Source: Molossus alvarezi
Lineage: Eukaryota; Chordata; Mammalia; Chiroptera; Molossidae
Assembly (NCBI GenBank): GCA_037176705.1
Contig: CM073885.1
Location: forward strand, 221,910,290-221,974,289
Reading direction: 5' to 3'
DNA: 64,000 bases
Shown here: positions 12,030-24,795 of the stretch, piece after piece
How positions within the stretch are numbered: position 1 is the first letter of the stretch
How the letters are laid out: each line of letters begins with the position of its first letter
Translations under genes and position numbers: made by a program
Notes under the pieces: generated by a model
Seen by the model: only the letters and a program-made list of their open reading frames with translations
Database searches by the model: none
What the model was told of the DNA's origin: nothing

Positions 12030-15000
12030 AAGTACATATCAATAATCACCTTAAATGTAAATGGACTGAATGCTCTGATAAAAAGACACAGAGTAGCTGA
12101 TTGGATAAGAAAGCATGACACATCTAGATGTTGTTTAGAAGAGACCCACCTCACAACCAAAGACTCACATAGGTTGAAAGTGAAGGGATGGAAAAAAATT
12201 TCCAAGCAAACAATAAGCAAAAAACCTGGGGTAGCAATACTCATATCTGATAAAATAGATTTCAAAATGAATACCATAACTAGAGACAAAGAAAGCCACT
12301 ACATAATATTGAAAGGATCTATCCAACAGGAAGATATAACCTTGATAAACATATATGCACCCAATATAGGAGCACCAAAATATATTAAAAATCTTCTGGA
12401 GAACTTCAAAGGAGAAATCGATAGCAATACAATCATAGCAGGGGACTTCAACACCCCATTGACACCACTGGATAGATCCTCTAGACAAAAAATTAGCAAG
12501 GAAACAGAGACTCTAAATGAAGCATTAGACCAAATGGATTTAATAGATATCTACAGAGAATTAAACCCCCAAAGTACAGAATTCATATTCTTCTCAAGTG
12601 CACATGGTACATTCTCAAAGATAGACCACATGATAGGACACAAACTAAGTCTCTACAAGTTCAAGAAGATTGAAATCATATCAAGCATCTTCTCAGATCA
12701 CGATGGCATGAAACTAGAAATCAATTATAACAAGAATATGCAAAGACATTTGAACACATGGAGGCTAAATACCATGTTATTAAACAATGAATGGGTTACC
12801 GAGGAGACCAAGGACGAAATTAAAAACTTTCTGGAAACCAATGAAAATGAACACACAACAACACAAAATCTATGAGATGCAGCAAAAGCAGTTCTGAGAG
12901 GGAAGTTTATAGCACTACAGGTCTACCTCAAGAGCAAGAAAAATTTCTAATTGACTATCTAACTTTAAAACTTAAGAACTAGAGAGAAAACAAAAAGACT
13001 CCCCCTGAGCAAGGGGGAAATAGTAAAGATCAGAACAGAAATAAATGACAGAGAGACCAAAAAGACTACTCAAAGGATCAATGAAACAAAGAGCTGGTTG
13101 TTCGAAAAGATAAACAAGATTGATAGACCCTTAGCTAGACTCACCAAGAAACAAAGAGAGAACCCAAATGCACAAACTCAGAAATGAAAGAGGAGAAGTA
13201 ACAACTGACACCACAGAAATACAAAAGATCGTTAACAGCTACTATGAACAATTATATGGCAACAAATTCGACAATCTAAGCGAAATGGAAAAATTTTTAG
13301 AAACACACAGTCTCCCAAAACTGGACCGGGAAGACATAGAAAACTTGAACAGACCAATAACAACTAAGAAAATTGAAGATGTAATCAAGACTCTCCCAGC
13401 AAACAAAAGCCCAGGCCCACATGGCTTCATGGGGGACTTTTACCAAACATTCAAAAAAGAACTAACACCCATTCTCCTCAAACTATTTCAAAAAATTCAA
13501 AAAGATGGAAGTCTTCCAAACTCATTTTATGAGGCCAGCATAATTCTAATTCCCAATATAGAAAAAGACACTACACAGAAAGAAAACTACAGGCCAATAT
13601 CCCTGATGAACATAGACGCTAAAATCCTGAACAACATACTAGCAAATCGGATCCAGCAATACATCAAAAAAATTATTCACCATGACCAAGTGCAATTCAT
13701 CCCAGAGATGCAAGGCTGGTACAATATTTGCAAATCAATAAATGTGATAATGCTACATAAACAAAATAAAGACTAAAAACCACATGATCATAGCAATAGA
13801 CGCTGAAAAAGCATTTGACAAAATCCAGCATCCATTTCTGATAAAAATGTTCAGCGATGTGGGAATAGAGGGATCATATCTCAATGTAATAAAGGCCAAA
13901 TATGAAAGACCTACAGCCAACATCATACTCAATGGGCAGAAACTAAAAACATTTTCCTTAAGAACAGAAACAAGACAGGAATGCCCAGTTTCGCCACTCT
14001 TATTTAACATTGTACTGGAAGTCTTAGCCACAGCAATCAGACATGAAGAAAAAATAAAAGGGATCCAAATTGGAAAGGGGGAACTGAAAGTGTCATTATT
14101 TGCAGATGACATGATATTATACATAGAAAACCCTAAGGATTCCATCAAAAATCTACTGGACTTAATAAATGAATTTGGCAAAGTAGCAGGATACAAAATT
14201 AACATTAAGAAATCGACGGCATTCTTATACACCAATGATGAACTCACAGAAAGAGAAACTGAAAAATCAATCCTATTTACCATCACAGCAAAAAAATTAA
14301 GATTCCTAGGAATAAACTTAACCTAAGAAATAAAGGACCTATTTGCAGCAAACTACAAGACATTGACAAAGGAAATAGAGGAAGATATAAACAAAGTGGA
14401 AGCACATACGTTGTTCATGGATTGGAAGAATTAACATCATTGAAATATCTATATTACCCAAAGCAATCTATAGATTCAATGCAATCCCTATCATAATACC
14501 AACTACATATTTCACAGAACTAGAACAAATACTTCAAAAGTTCATATGGAACCAAAAAAGACCCCGAATAGCCACAGCAATTTTGAAAAAGAAGGACAAA
14601 GTAGGTGGAATCACAATACCAGATATCAGGTTTTACTATGAAGTGACTGTAGTCAAACCAGCCTGGTACTGGCACAAGAACAGGCATATAGACCAGTGGA
14701 ACAGAATAGAGAACCTAGAAATGAACCCAAGGCAATATGCTCAATTAATAGTTGACAAATGGGGCACGAGCATACCGTGGAGTAAAGACAGCCTCTTTAA
14801 TAAATGGTGTTGGAAAAATTGGACAGCTACATGCAAAAAAATGAAACTAGACCATCAACTTACACCATACACAAGAATTAACTCAAAATGGATAAAAGAC
14901 TTAAATGTGAGTCATGAATTCATAAAAATTCTAGAAGAAAATGTAGGCAACAAAATTTCAGACATTATACGTAGCAGAATTTTCATTGATACATCACCTA

Positions 15001-15689
15001 GGGTGAAAGAAACAAAGGAAAAAATGAACACATGGGACTACATGAAACTCAAAATCTTCTGTACAGCAAAAGAAACAACCACCATAATGGAAAGGCACCC
15101 CACTGTATGGGAGAACATCATTGCCAATGATTCATCAGATAAGGGATTAATTTCCAAAATACATAGAGTACTCCTACAACTCAACAAAAGGAAGAAAAAG
15201 AACCCAATTTAAAAATGGGCAGAGGAGCTGAATAGTGACCTCTCTAAACAGGACATACAAATGGCCAAGAGACATATGAAGAAATGCTCAACATCACTAA
15301 TCATCAGAGAGATGCAAATTTAAACAACAATGAGGTATCACCTCACATCTGTCACAATGGCCACCATCAACAAATCATCAAACAACAAGTGTTGGCGAGG
15401 GTGTGGAGAAAAGGGGACTCTAGTACACTGCTGGTGGGAATGCAGACTGGTGCAGCCACTATGGAAAACAATATGGTGTTACCTCAAAAAATTAAATATT
15501 GAACTTCCATTTGACCCAGTGATCCAGCTTCTAGGAATATACCCTAAGAAGCCTGAAACACCAATCAGAAAGAATATCTGTACCCCCATGTTCATTGCAG
15601 CTCTATTTACAATAACTAAGACCTGGAAACAGCCCAACTGTCCATCAGTAGACGAATGGATAAAGTGGTGGTACATATACACAATGTAG
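12030..15689 (+). pseudogene. L1 number 2 ORF2 relic (endonuclease / RT / Cys-rich tail)
   Basis: The endonuclease domain is open from about 12030 to 12872 and keeps GDFN and SDHDGM catalytic motifs, but its QETHL reads EETHL. A TGA at 12873-12875 replaces the Trp codon of QNLW. Frameshifts then separate 13168-13776 (RT fingers and palm, with NKSPGPHGF and NYRPISLMN), 13784-14326 (catalytic FADD at 14099-14110, intact) and 14583-15212. The C-terminal Cys-rich segment [18 protein letters not shown] is intact at about 15390-15440, and the frame ends at 15689. At least two frameshifts and several stops make it inactive. Confidence 0.92.
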
Positions 15690-16121
15690 TACTATGAAGC
15701 TGTAAGAAAGAAAGATCTCTTATCATTTGAGACGACATGGAGAGACCTGGAAAGTATTATCCTAAGTGAAACAAGCCAAGCAGAAAAAGACAAATACCAC
15801 ATGATCTCACTTATATATGAAATATACTGAATATAACAGTGTGAGGAATAGGGTAGACTCAGAAACACGGAAGTAGGATACAGACTGAAAACCCTCAGAA
15901 GAGGGGGTGGTGGGAGGTGGGAAGAGATAAGCCTCAGAACTTATATGCATGTATGCATAACCAATGGACATGGACAATAAAGCCGGAGACGGGGAGGGGG
16001 GGGATGGGGAGTAGGGTGTCAAGTGGGTAACAAAGGAGATACATCTGTGACAAAAATAAATTAAAAATAAATAAATAAATAAAATAAAACTTTTAAAAAG
16101 AAAAAAAAAAGGGAAAGTTTT

Positions 16122-18569
16122 AAAAATATAAACCTTTCTCACCTTTTGTTTAAGGAATGTTGTCATATAAAGAAACTCCTACTGGGAAGATGCCTGGAAG
16201 CCAAGGACAGAGGATTGAGGTCTTAGGCTCACTTCACAGACTGAGAAGAAACTGTTCTCCACACTCTGCTGGGGCCACTTAAACTCTTCTGTGCACGAGG
16301 TGTTTCCTAGGAATCTGTGTAGGAAGATGAATTTCTAGGTATTTGTTTCCCTTCCTCTCTCTCCTTGCAAACACGTGTGGGACATCTACCTCCACAGTCA
16401 GCAGGGACCCCCTATTAATCCCTTACATGGAGATTTAACTGTGCATCTAACTAGGGGTCAGATAGACTATGAGGTTATGGCACTGTAATGACAATTCCAA
16501 AAAGACATTGTAATAATAATTGTTCGTCACCCATAGAGTTTTTTTCAGAAGAGCTGCTGATATTAACATCATTAAAAAACCATTATATAGATTTGTACTA
16601 AGCACTACTGCATAAAAATAAAAGTTTTATGAAAAACAGACCTAATGTTTCAACTCTGAAGAGTTTTTCTCACAAAGACATCTCAAAGCCTGTTTTGGTT
16701 TGAGAATAAGAATCATGTACAGAAAGAACAGGGAGCAATGCTGCTGAATCAAAGCATCTATCAAACTGAGGGAAAATCCATATTTAAACACAGTGATTTG
16801 GGTGTCTACTATATTCCTCCAATTGAGTTTGGCTCAAGAGAATCCATCGCCTCTCATCGAACTATCCACCTCACCCAAGGAAGATTCACTTCTTGTCTAT
16901 CTGCCCATATGATCAAAGAAAGATGCTCTTACTTCTGAGCCCTTTTGCTAACTGTTGGGATCAGATTTTGACATACACTGACCTGCGGTAACCCTCGAGG
17001 TTTCTTACTTAATTGGCATTAGAACCTTAGGGATTTGCTGTCTGGTGAAGAGATGGAGTGTATCACCTGTGGTGCCCATCCAGTTCAGAGACTGTTGCGA
17101 CCTGGCCCACCGGTGGATGTAGTTTTCCAGTGCAATTTTGTGGGACAGACTCACTCCCAGAGGAAAGCGTTGTTTGGGGGCATGTTGGTTGGAAAAGAGG
17201 AAGGTGGGAGGACAAAAGTTCAATTAAATCCACCACCCCCAGAATCAAGGTAGTCTTTCAGGTCTGTGACATTTTCAAAGCCATGCCAGTCAGTTCTCAA
17301 CAGAGAAACCCAAGACATGGGACTGATCTTACTTTTGTCATAGGATTACGTTTTCCTTCTCCTTGGGATACGGCCTTGGAAAGGAATTCAGATTTTTGCC
17401 ATCCTCCACCCTAAGTCATCAGGTCTCATGATAGGCAGAAAATGTTAGATATCACAGTTGTTCAACTTTCAAATAACGTGACCTTCATGAACTTCAGATG
17501 AAAGCAACTGAGTATTAGGTGCTTTTCCAAATATGCAACTCTGATAAGCCTTTATTTTTTCCTGATTTGGGGGGGGGGGGCAGTATGTGTGATTTATTTT
17601 TTTCTAGGTTTTAAAGTTCTGTAGAGAAATCACTGGACATTTTCTGCTTGATGGCATGGAAGTGTTTTCAAATCCAAATAATGCTGTGAATATTTAAGAG
17701 TATGCTTATTTGGCAAAGAAGAGAGCTCTGCGAGGTATCAAAACAGGGCCTGGCAACCATTTCCCTGGCACAGGTGCGTGTTGAATAAACCAAGGCTGAT
17801 CAAATCACTGAGTCCAGCAGCTGCTGTTAAGGCAGTTTGGGGATCATGCTCTGTGTGGTGTTTATGAGAACGCAGGCTCTGTTTAAAGGGGCACAGCAAC
17901 TACAGAATCAGTCAAGGTCGGGACTCAGAGCCATAGAGATTATGTTGAAAGTCAGGCGTGTTTTGCCAAGTAGAAAAGACCTTACTGGAGCACAGCAGAG
18001 CACACTAAGTGTTATTGCTTCTTAAATTCTTACCGTTGCCCTCCATTCCCCTGCTCCAGACCCACATCACATGTGTCTGCATGGCTCAGGGGTGCCTTGG
18101 TTTCTCCTTGCCCTGGTATCTTGCTACTCTGTTCCAGTCTCTAATCTAATATGTTTATGAAATGCTTCCCAGTTTAGATTTTACATGTCCCATTAACTTA
18201 TTCATATGAACTTTCTTCAGCTCTCTCCTTCCTTAAATTTCAGTGTAAACACTACAGACAGTTGAGGTCTCTGACTTCTGCTATAGCCATCCTTGGGTCT
18301 CCCCTCCTGTTCCTCCCATTGCTGGCGTTAACTCTGCCCCCTGCATAAGGCTTGCATGTTCCTGACCCTGAGCTTTTGAGCTTGACATTCTCCACACCTC
18401 AGTTGCTTACTCACCTCCTCCTAAATAAGAAGAAAAAGGAAAATAGAAAATCCACATTTTCAAAAATTTTTTCTTAATTAAATATGCACCTTTTCCCTGG
18501 CACAGGTGTGTGAAATCTCTGACACGAGATTTCTCTTAGAATTGCCAAGCTTTCCAAGATTGTAGAAGT
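16122..18569. other. No gene recognised
   Basis: Ordinary sequence, presumably intron 5' of the first BTC exon seen. A run of 11 G lies at 17571-17581. BTC exon encoding the N-terminal propeptide was searched for by eye here and not found. Confidence 0.5.
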
Positions 18570-18810
18570 AATTTACCGAGGGCTTTATTGTCTAGGTACT
18601 GTGCCAGGAATTCCACATGTATTTTTTTCTTTGTGCCTCTGAACAACAAAAATGCTATCATCCTCAGTTTGCTGATGAGGCAACTGAGGCTCAGGAGCTT
18701 AATTTGCTTTCTTAGACCCATGTGGCTAATGAAAGGCAGAGCTGAAAATAAAATACGAATTTTCTTCTTCCCAATCCAGTGTTCTTTCCACTGTTTCCAG
18801 TGAACTACAA
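18570..18810 (-). mobile_element. MIR element
   Basis: Reverse MIR: ACTGTGCCAGGAATTCCACA, GATGAGGCAACTGAGGCTCA, CCCATGTGGCTAATGAAAGG, ending near TTTCCACTGTTTCCAG. Confidence 0.65.
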
Positions 18811-19869
18811 CTGTTTATGCAGTTGCTATGGTTGTTTTTTACTGGTTGGTTGCTCATTAATATCTTGAGTTTGTTTTATTGTACCAATTTAGAGAGAGAG
18901 AGATAGAATATCCTTTATTTCTTTGTTGTTTTCCAGTGTCTACTACAAGGCTCTGGAGATAGAAAGTACTTGATGAATGCAAGTTGACTGATCAACTTAT
19001 TTGCCAAAATAAACAGATCTTTGCCTTTGAGGCAATTTGCACTTATTTCTGGCAGAAATTTCATTAAGAGTCCCATTGATTGGCATGCCTGGCAGAAATA
19101 TCTGGCATGGAACAGCAGTCAGCATGGCTGGTAATTAAGTCATCAACCAAAACCAGGTCAGCCAGTTCCTCAGCAACATTCTGCCACCCCTAAAACTGTG
19201 ACCTGGCATCGTAGGCATTTGCTGTGTGTAGATTATCCAGAGTTCTTTGCGACTCCTCTCTCTCTGGTGGCCCTGAGCAATTACATGTACTCATTACATA
19301 ATATGAAGGAAGAAGTTGAGTAGTCATTGCTATTAATTAAATGATTGTTTGATGTCATTGGGGTGCCAGGTGCCACACCAAACCTAGTGTGAAATGCCCT
19401 CCCAAAGTGATCACTGTGGTCTTTCTGGCTCCACGGGTGTCTGAGTCCTGCAAGCTGTGGCCATACCAGGAATATTGAAAGCCTGACCCTGGGCCACTGC
19501 TGGCTAGTTAGCTGTTTTCTCTGGGTGTGAGCCAGGTCTGTTGTGAATCAACACAAGTTAGTGTTTCCGTACTGTTCCTCTTGACAAAACTTATTTATTA
19601 TAACTTTCTATAATGAGGAAGTTGTTACATATTACTGTGCCCAGTTGAAAAAGTAGGCAATCACAACCCTAAAAGTTAAGACAAGAAAGTCAGGCAATGC
19701 AGGATTGAAATCATAGATGTGAAGCTTTCAGAATTTTCCTTCTTCTTCAGCGCATGGGAATCTTTCCAGGGGTCGAATAAGAGGGAGACTCTTTCATATA
19801 GGGAAGCACCTCTTCTGGGGGCCTCAGGCGGAGAGCAGATGACAGCCACCTGGGAACAGCTGGCTTGGC
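18811..19869. other. No gene recognised
   Basis: Nothing beyond short simple tracts, e.g. GAGAGA at 18893-18905. Confidence 0.5.
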
Positions 19870-20115
19870 AGAGTGCCAGAGTGGAGGGTCCAGAGCGTGG
19901 ACCGTGGGGCAAGACCTCCTGGGTGTGAGTCCCAGGCCTGCCACGTACTAGCTGTGCAACTTAGCCTCCATGTGTTGTGCTTTTCTTATCCATAAATAGG
20001 AGATTAGAATGGCGATTACGTCTCAAGGCTGTATGAGCAATAAATGAGTTAATGTAAACAAAGTATACAGACCAGGATCTGGCACTCAGAAAGTGATATG
20101 TATGTGTTTAAGTTT
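19870..20115 (+). mobile_element. MIR element
   Basis: Forward MIR landmarks: GCCACGTACTAGCTGTGCAA, ATAAATGAGTTAATGTAAAC, GATCTGGCACTCAGAAAG. Confidence 0.65.
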
Positions 20116-20454
20116 AAAAAATAAAAGCAATTAAAACATTGCTATTTTTTAATGCCTTTATCCCATGGCTCTGATTATCTTCCCGTAAAGAACAGTCTTC
20201 TCTGTTCTTTTACTTATGCTCTACCCTTTCTCTAACACGACGTAAATCCAATTAAAATATGAAATATTCCCACCGCAATTCCCATTACCTAAAGCCACAA
20301 ATGTGTGACTTTTATTCCCATGTAGAGAGAAGGAAAAGGAGAGATGGGGGTATATTCTACAGCAAAACTGGCAGCAAAGATAGGAATACGATTCTACTTA
20401 CAAATGTGTATTTGAAGTGAGATGACTTATTGATTTTTCCCCCTCACTTTTAAG

Positions 20455-20577
20455 TTCCATAAGCATCACACAATCAATGTGGAGTGACCATTACACTTTA
20501 TGCCTCAAGAAATACGAGCATTACTGCATCAATGGGAGATGCCACTTCGTGGGGGCCCTGCAGACACCCTCCTGCCT
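20455..20577 (+). pseudogene. BTC: Betacellulin exon (EGF domain, N-terminal half), splice donor lost
   Basis: Betacellulin is a membrane-anchored EGF-family ligand of EGFR and ERBB4. This exon follows a strong acceptor (pyrimidine-rich tract ending in AAG at 20452-20454). It reads open for one base, 40 codons and two bases. It carries the first four EGF cysteines, at codons starting 20501, 20525, 20540 and 20573, spaced CX7C, X4 and X10 as in EGF domains. Residues such as HYCINGRC and QTPSC match betacellulin closely. The exon ends in phase 2, which fits the next exon at 25535. The sequence after the exon is ATAAGT where GTAAGT is expected, so the canonical donor is lost. If read through, a TAA follows at once in frame (20579-20581). 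The sequence before the first cysteine has diverged strongly from known betacellulin. Identity is secure because the partner exon matches the same gene. The exact acceptor position is inferred. Confidence 0.88.
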
Positions 20578-21514
20578 ATAAGTGGAGCACCCTGAGCCTG
20601 CAAGCAAAGGGGTGCAGGATGGTGCTGCCTGGGCTCCGCAAGACTGGGAAGTCTGAGCTAATCAAGCCATCTGTCAGGACACAGTGCCCTGGTCCTACCC
20701 CAGCACTTGTTTAGCCGCTGAGGGAGAAACTGACGCACCCTGGAATTATCCAGATGCTTGCAGGCAGGCTGTGTCCTCTCCTGCCTTAGACAAGCAAGAC
20801 TGTTTCTGTCCAGTGTTAAAAATGCTTTAAATAGCTCAATTCATCTCCCATATGTTTAGAATGGAAATAAATTCTTCTTGCATTAGTTATATGGTTTGTC
20901 ATTAATTTAAATGTGAAGAAGTTTCTGTCAAATTAAGTTACTTTTGCAGATGTCAATTAAGTACAAAGAAATCAGTCCTATTAATAAAGAGATTTGCAAA
21001 GCATGTTTTGTAGGGCAGAGAATTGGAGAAAAAGTTCTCTTTCCAATTGTTAGTAGATTAAGTATCCAAGTTTAATTTTACTGGGGCACAAGTAACATTT
21101 TTGCATAATTTAAAGATTCATTTTCTTCTAAATAGATGTCCTTCTTAAGTGCTCTGATACTTTATCTCATAGAGAAACAAGGTGATTTTTTTAAGTATAA
21201 TTTTGACCTAAAATTCACAGATGGTTTATATTCTGTGTACATTTCTTTCATACTTATCTCAAAATAATGATTCCAAACTCTAGCTTAGTGGAAGATTTAA
21301 GAGTCATGGACTTCTTCCAGTTTTAATTATATTTAAATTTAATTTAAAAAATTAATATGCATGGATATTTCTTAGAGGGGAATATGCATCGCTAATGTAA
21401 AAAAAAAAAAAAATTAAGAAAAATGTTCCTGTGTGTGTGGAAAGTCAGAGCTAATTTTTTAAAAAAATTATTTAATTGTTCACTGGAGAATATATTGAGA
21501 TTTAAAAATATAAA

Positions 21515-22115
21515 TGCCCTTAACCCAAGTACATTTTTCTAACTGGTCCCTGTGTAAGTGCTTTAATTGCTCTTTCATGCTACTGCCTTCTAAAATGAAA
21601 AGCATAGTGTTTTACTTCAAATCTCATTTGATCTACCTCCCTAAGATAGATACACAGCTGTCCCTTCCGTCCGAGATGAAAACTCATTTCCTTGGCCTCC
21701 ACAGCTCCTCTGACCCTGGGTTAACTCTCTAACCACATCGCCATTGTGGAGTCAATGTTCCTCTAAGAGTCTGCATTTCTTTGCATGGTACATCACACAA
21801 GCTCTTCTCACAATCTGCCAAGCTCATTCTCACTGATGTTTTATATGCATCTCAAGCATCAGCTCTTCCTGGACCCCTGCATTAATTCCCTCTTCTCAGA
21901 TACATTCAGGTATGAGCTAGATGTCCTTTTTCTGGCATGTATCTATGAAAACTTATTTCTCCTGGAGCATAAATGTTGGTTTCTTTAAATGTCACTTCTG
22001 TGACTGTGAGTACCTAGAGGGCAGGGCTTACAGCGTTTTCCTTTTTGTGTTCCAGTGCTGAGCACCATGTCTAGAATTTACTTGGTGCTCAAAGAATGAC
22101 TGATGAATAAATGAC
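21515..22115 (+). mobile_element. L2 3' end in the BTC intron
   Basis: Ends with the L2 signature: GTACCTAGAGGGCAGGGCT, GTGCTGAGCACCATGTCTAG, TTGGTGCTCAAAGAATGACT and GATGAATAAATGA. Confidence 0.7.
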
Positions 22116-22254
22116 GGAGCCCCTCTACCATGGCCCATCTAATGCTCTGCTAAGAGTCAAAACCAAGGCCTTATTCTGAACCAAGAACACCTTCTTAGTG
22201 GTGGAATGATACAGAATCAATGGGATTTTGTTTCCACCAATAATAAACAGTTTT

Positions 22255-22400
22255 AACAATGGGTTAGTTACCTTTCCTGAGCCTCAGTTTTATCATCTGT
22301 AAAACGAGATTAAAATATCTTCCTCTGAAGGGTTGACAGTTAATTATAAATACTTATTATGATACTGAGCACACAGTAAATGTTCCATAAATTATACCAT
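22255..22400 (+). mobile_element. MIR fragment in the BTC intron
   Basis: CCTGAGCCTCAGTTTTATCA, TCTGTAAAACGAG and ACTGAGCACACAGTAAATG match MIR. Confidence 0.65.
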
Positions 22401-22689
22401 AAAATGAGTGGGAGACATTGAATCTAGACCTGACCTTTTAGGTGACTTGGTAGCATGAATTCAAGCAAAACTGTGGTGCCTATGCTATTCTGGGAACCAG
22501 AAATGTCTCCTTTTGTTTGGGATCACAGGAGTTCATGGATTCCTGTTTTTAGTTCAGAGTGTGTTTCAATTAACTCCAGTCCCGTGGTAGTGTCTTCTGT
22601 ATGTTCTTGGAATGTGAATGATTTATTTCCAGATACATAGTTTCTATTTATTTATGCAGCACACTTCATTTAAGCAGTATTACGTGTGG

Positions 22690-22875
22690 TTTGGGACATT
22701 AACTTGGGAGCCAACTTTCTGCATTTGAATCTCAGCCCCACTCACTCAAAATATCTATAGCTCAGTTTCTCTATCTGTAAAATGAGTTAATAATCGGACC
22801 TGCTTCAAAGGTTGTTTTAAGAAGCAATTGCATTAATACTTATAAATATCTTAGAAAACTGTCAATATCAGAATA
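22690..22875 (+). mobile_element. MIR fragment in the BTC intron
   Basis: TGAATCTCAGCCCCACTCAC, AGCTCAGTTTCTCTATCTG and TAAAATGAGTTAATAATCGG match MIR. Confidence 0.65.
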
Positions 22876-23301
22876 GTGATCCCAAGTCTGATTTTGCAGT
22901 CACCAAGGGACATGAGCATCTTTAAAATTTATTTTAAATTTCATTTGATAAAATGTTTATTCAACAAAAACTCATTTATTTATCATTTAATAAACATCCA
23001 ACAGGAACTTGTATTCTTTGCTTCATTCTTTCCTATTGAAATAACCATCAACATGTAGGTTATCACTGATTTGATGAGAGGTGAAATAACATGAGAACCA
23101 CTATAAGTGTTTAAGGTTTCACCTTCTAGCATGGCTCATTGGGTTATAACTTGCAGGGAGTACTGCTAATTGAGAAATTCAACTAAAGTATGGTTAACTC
23201 ACTGAACCCAGACGTTATAATTACAAAAGCATTCTAAAAGAGCAGAAGTAATTGCAGTGTACATTATGGGCTAAGTTATTGTTTAAAAATTCCATATTTA
23301 G

Positions 23302-23496
23302 CCCAGCCAGTGTGCTCAGTGGTTTGAGCGTCATCCCATGGACTGAGAGGTCCTGGTTCGATTTCCAGTCAGGGCACAGGCCCTGGTTGTGGGCTTGATA
23401 CCCAGGAGGGGGCATGCAGGAGGTGACCAATCCATGTTTCTCTCTCACATTGATGTTTCTCTCTCTCTCTCTTCTTCTCTATCTTAAAAAATCAAT
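23302..23496 (+). mobile_element. Bat VES-type SINE in the BTC intron
   Basis: Starts CCCAGCCAGTGTGCTCAGTGG with B box GGTTCGATTTCC and ends with a CT-rich body and A-tail. A perfect 16-bp TSD (AAAATTCCATATTTAG) lies at 23286-23301 and 23497-23512. Confidence 0.93.
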
Positions 23497-24516
23497 AAAA
23501 TTCCATATTTAGTAAATTTGTTAGAGAAACTTTTAAGCTAATTGGAAGAGACTATATTTGTAAGATTTTAATTATGACCTTATAAAAAGACTTGTTAAAA
23601 ATTTTAGTCCCACATATGCAATTAAAAGTGATTTTCCCTCAGCTCAAGTCTTATGTGCAAGAGATTTTTTTTGATGTTTTAAGGTATTTCTAAGCTCTCT
23701 TCCTATACTTTTAATTTTTCAATGAATATAACTAGCTCTCTTGCGAGAAGCAGTTTTCTCTCCTCCCTTCTGGGGTCCTTTTGCAGTAGATGGCATTGGG
23801 TGTCTGTCACCAGTGCCTGCATTGAGCCTCACCGTTTCACTCGGAGTTAAAACTAAGCTTAGATTTTGTTGTTGTTGTTTATTTTTGTAGCAATGTATAA
23901 GCTACCATATTGGCATGAAGAGATCTCCTTAATACAGGCTTTGTGAGAATTAACTGCCTTGGCTCTTGTCAAACATAAACTATAGAACAACCTGGCAATT
24001 AGCAATTAATCTTTTTAAAAAAGAAACTAAAAACAAAAACAAAGCGAAACAAAATAAAATAAAACAAAAGAGGTTGCACAGAATTCTTTTCAAGAAGCAG
24101 AAATTATTCTTTTGAGATTTAAATATTTATCTGTATGACCAATACTCTGTTTTGAATGAGTTTGAGAAAATATTTCTTAATTTGAAGGCACTGGTATTAT
24201 TATATGTAATTTTGGTTTTAAATGTCCTCAAACTTCTCACATACCTTTTAGCATATGACACACTTCAGAGAATACTATGGATAGTCCCCAAATCATTGAG
24301 CCTTGAAATTCTTGAGTGTTGCTCAGACACATCTTGGCTTGGTCAAATGGACCCTTAACTGTAACCTCATCTGTTGAACTGAAGTGAATCCTGAGACTGT
24401 GTTGATAGAGAGTTGAGAGAATGAGGGGAGTGATAGCTCCCTGGAAAATATTGATTTTTTTTTGTTCACTGCATTTTATCAGGCCATGGAGAAGGGGGGC
24501 TATTGAAAAGAGAGTA

Positions 24517-24795
24517 CAGTCATCCCTCGTTACTTCGCGCTTTGACTTTCTTGGCTTCACTTTATCGCGTTATTTTCAAATATATTCATTAAGAAGTTGA
24601 TCGAGATAGTGAAAATGATACAGCACACACTCGGTTGTCTGAGTCAATTATACACCCCTGTATTACAATTAAAATTAAAGTTACTGTACGTATGAACTGT
24701 AGGCACATGAATTTGAGCACCCCAGGAATCCTTCAATGCCAGGTGCAACTGCTAGAGTCTGGAATAGATTAACCGTGATAAATGAGGGACGACTG
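24517..24795. mobile_element. Short Tc1/mariner-type (Tigger/pogo-like) DNA transposon
   Basis: 279 bp bounded by CAGTCATCCCTCGTTA on the left and the complement of CAGTCGTCCCTCATTT on the right, i.e. imperfect terminal inverted repeats. It is flanked by TA dinucleotides (24515-24516, 24796-24797) as for Tc1/mariner insertions. There is no ORF. Exact family not assigned. Confidence 0.75.

Larger units (their letters stand above)
10290..16113 (+). mobile_element. L1 (LINE-1) number 2, slightly 5'-truncated, inactive
   Basis: A 5.8-kb L1 on the + strand. Homology to the other L1 5' UTRs starts at GGAAGCTACACAGAC (10290), so about 100 bases of 5' UTR are missing. Order: 5' UTR 10290-11090, ORF1 11091-11915, ORF2 about 12030-15689, 3' UTR, then an A-rich tail to about 16113. 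A short candidate TSD (AAAGTTTT) lies at 10282-10289 and 16114-16121; it is only 8 bp and could be chance. The copy belongs to a different ORF1 lineage from copies 1 and 3. Confidence 0.93.

Noticed and set aside
17035..17414. Overlapping open frames with Cys, Pro and Gly content
   Set aside because: No domain recognised, frames on both strands are similar in length, and no splice or start context.
20484..20714. Open frame over the first BTC exon in another frame
   Set aside because: The betacellulin frame with EGF cysteines is one base off, and this frame runs into the intron.
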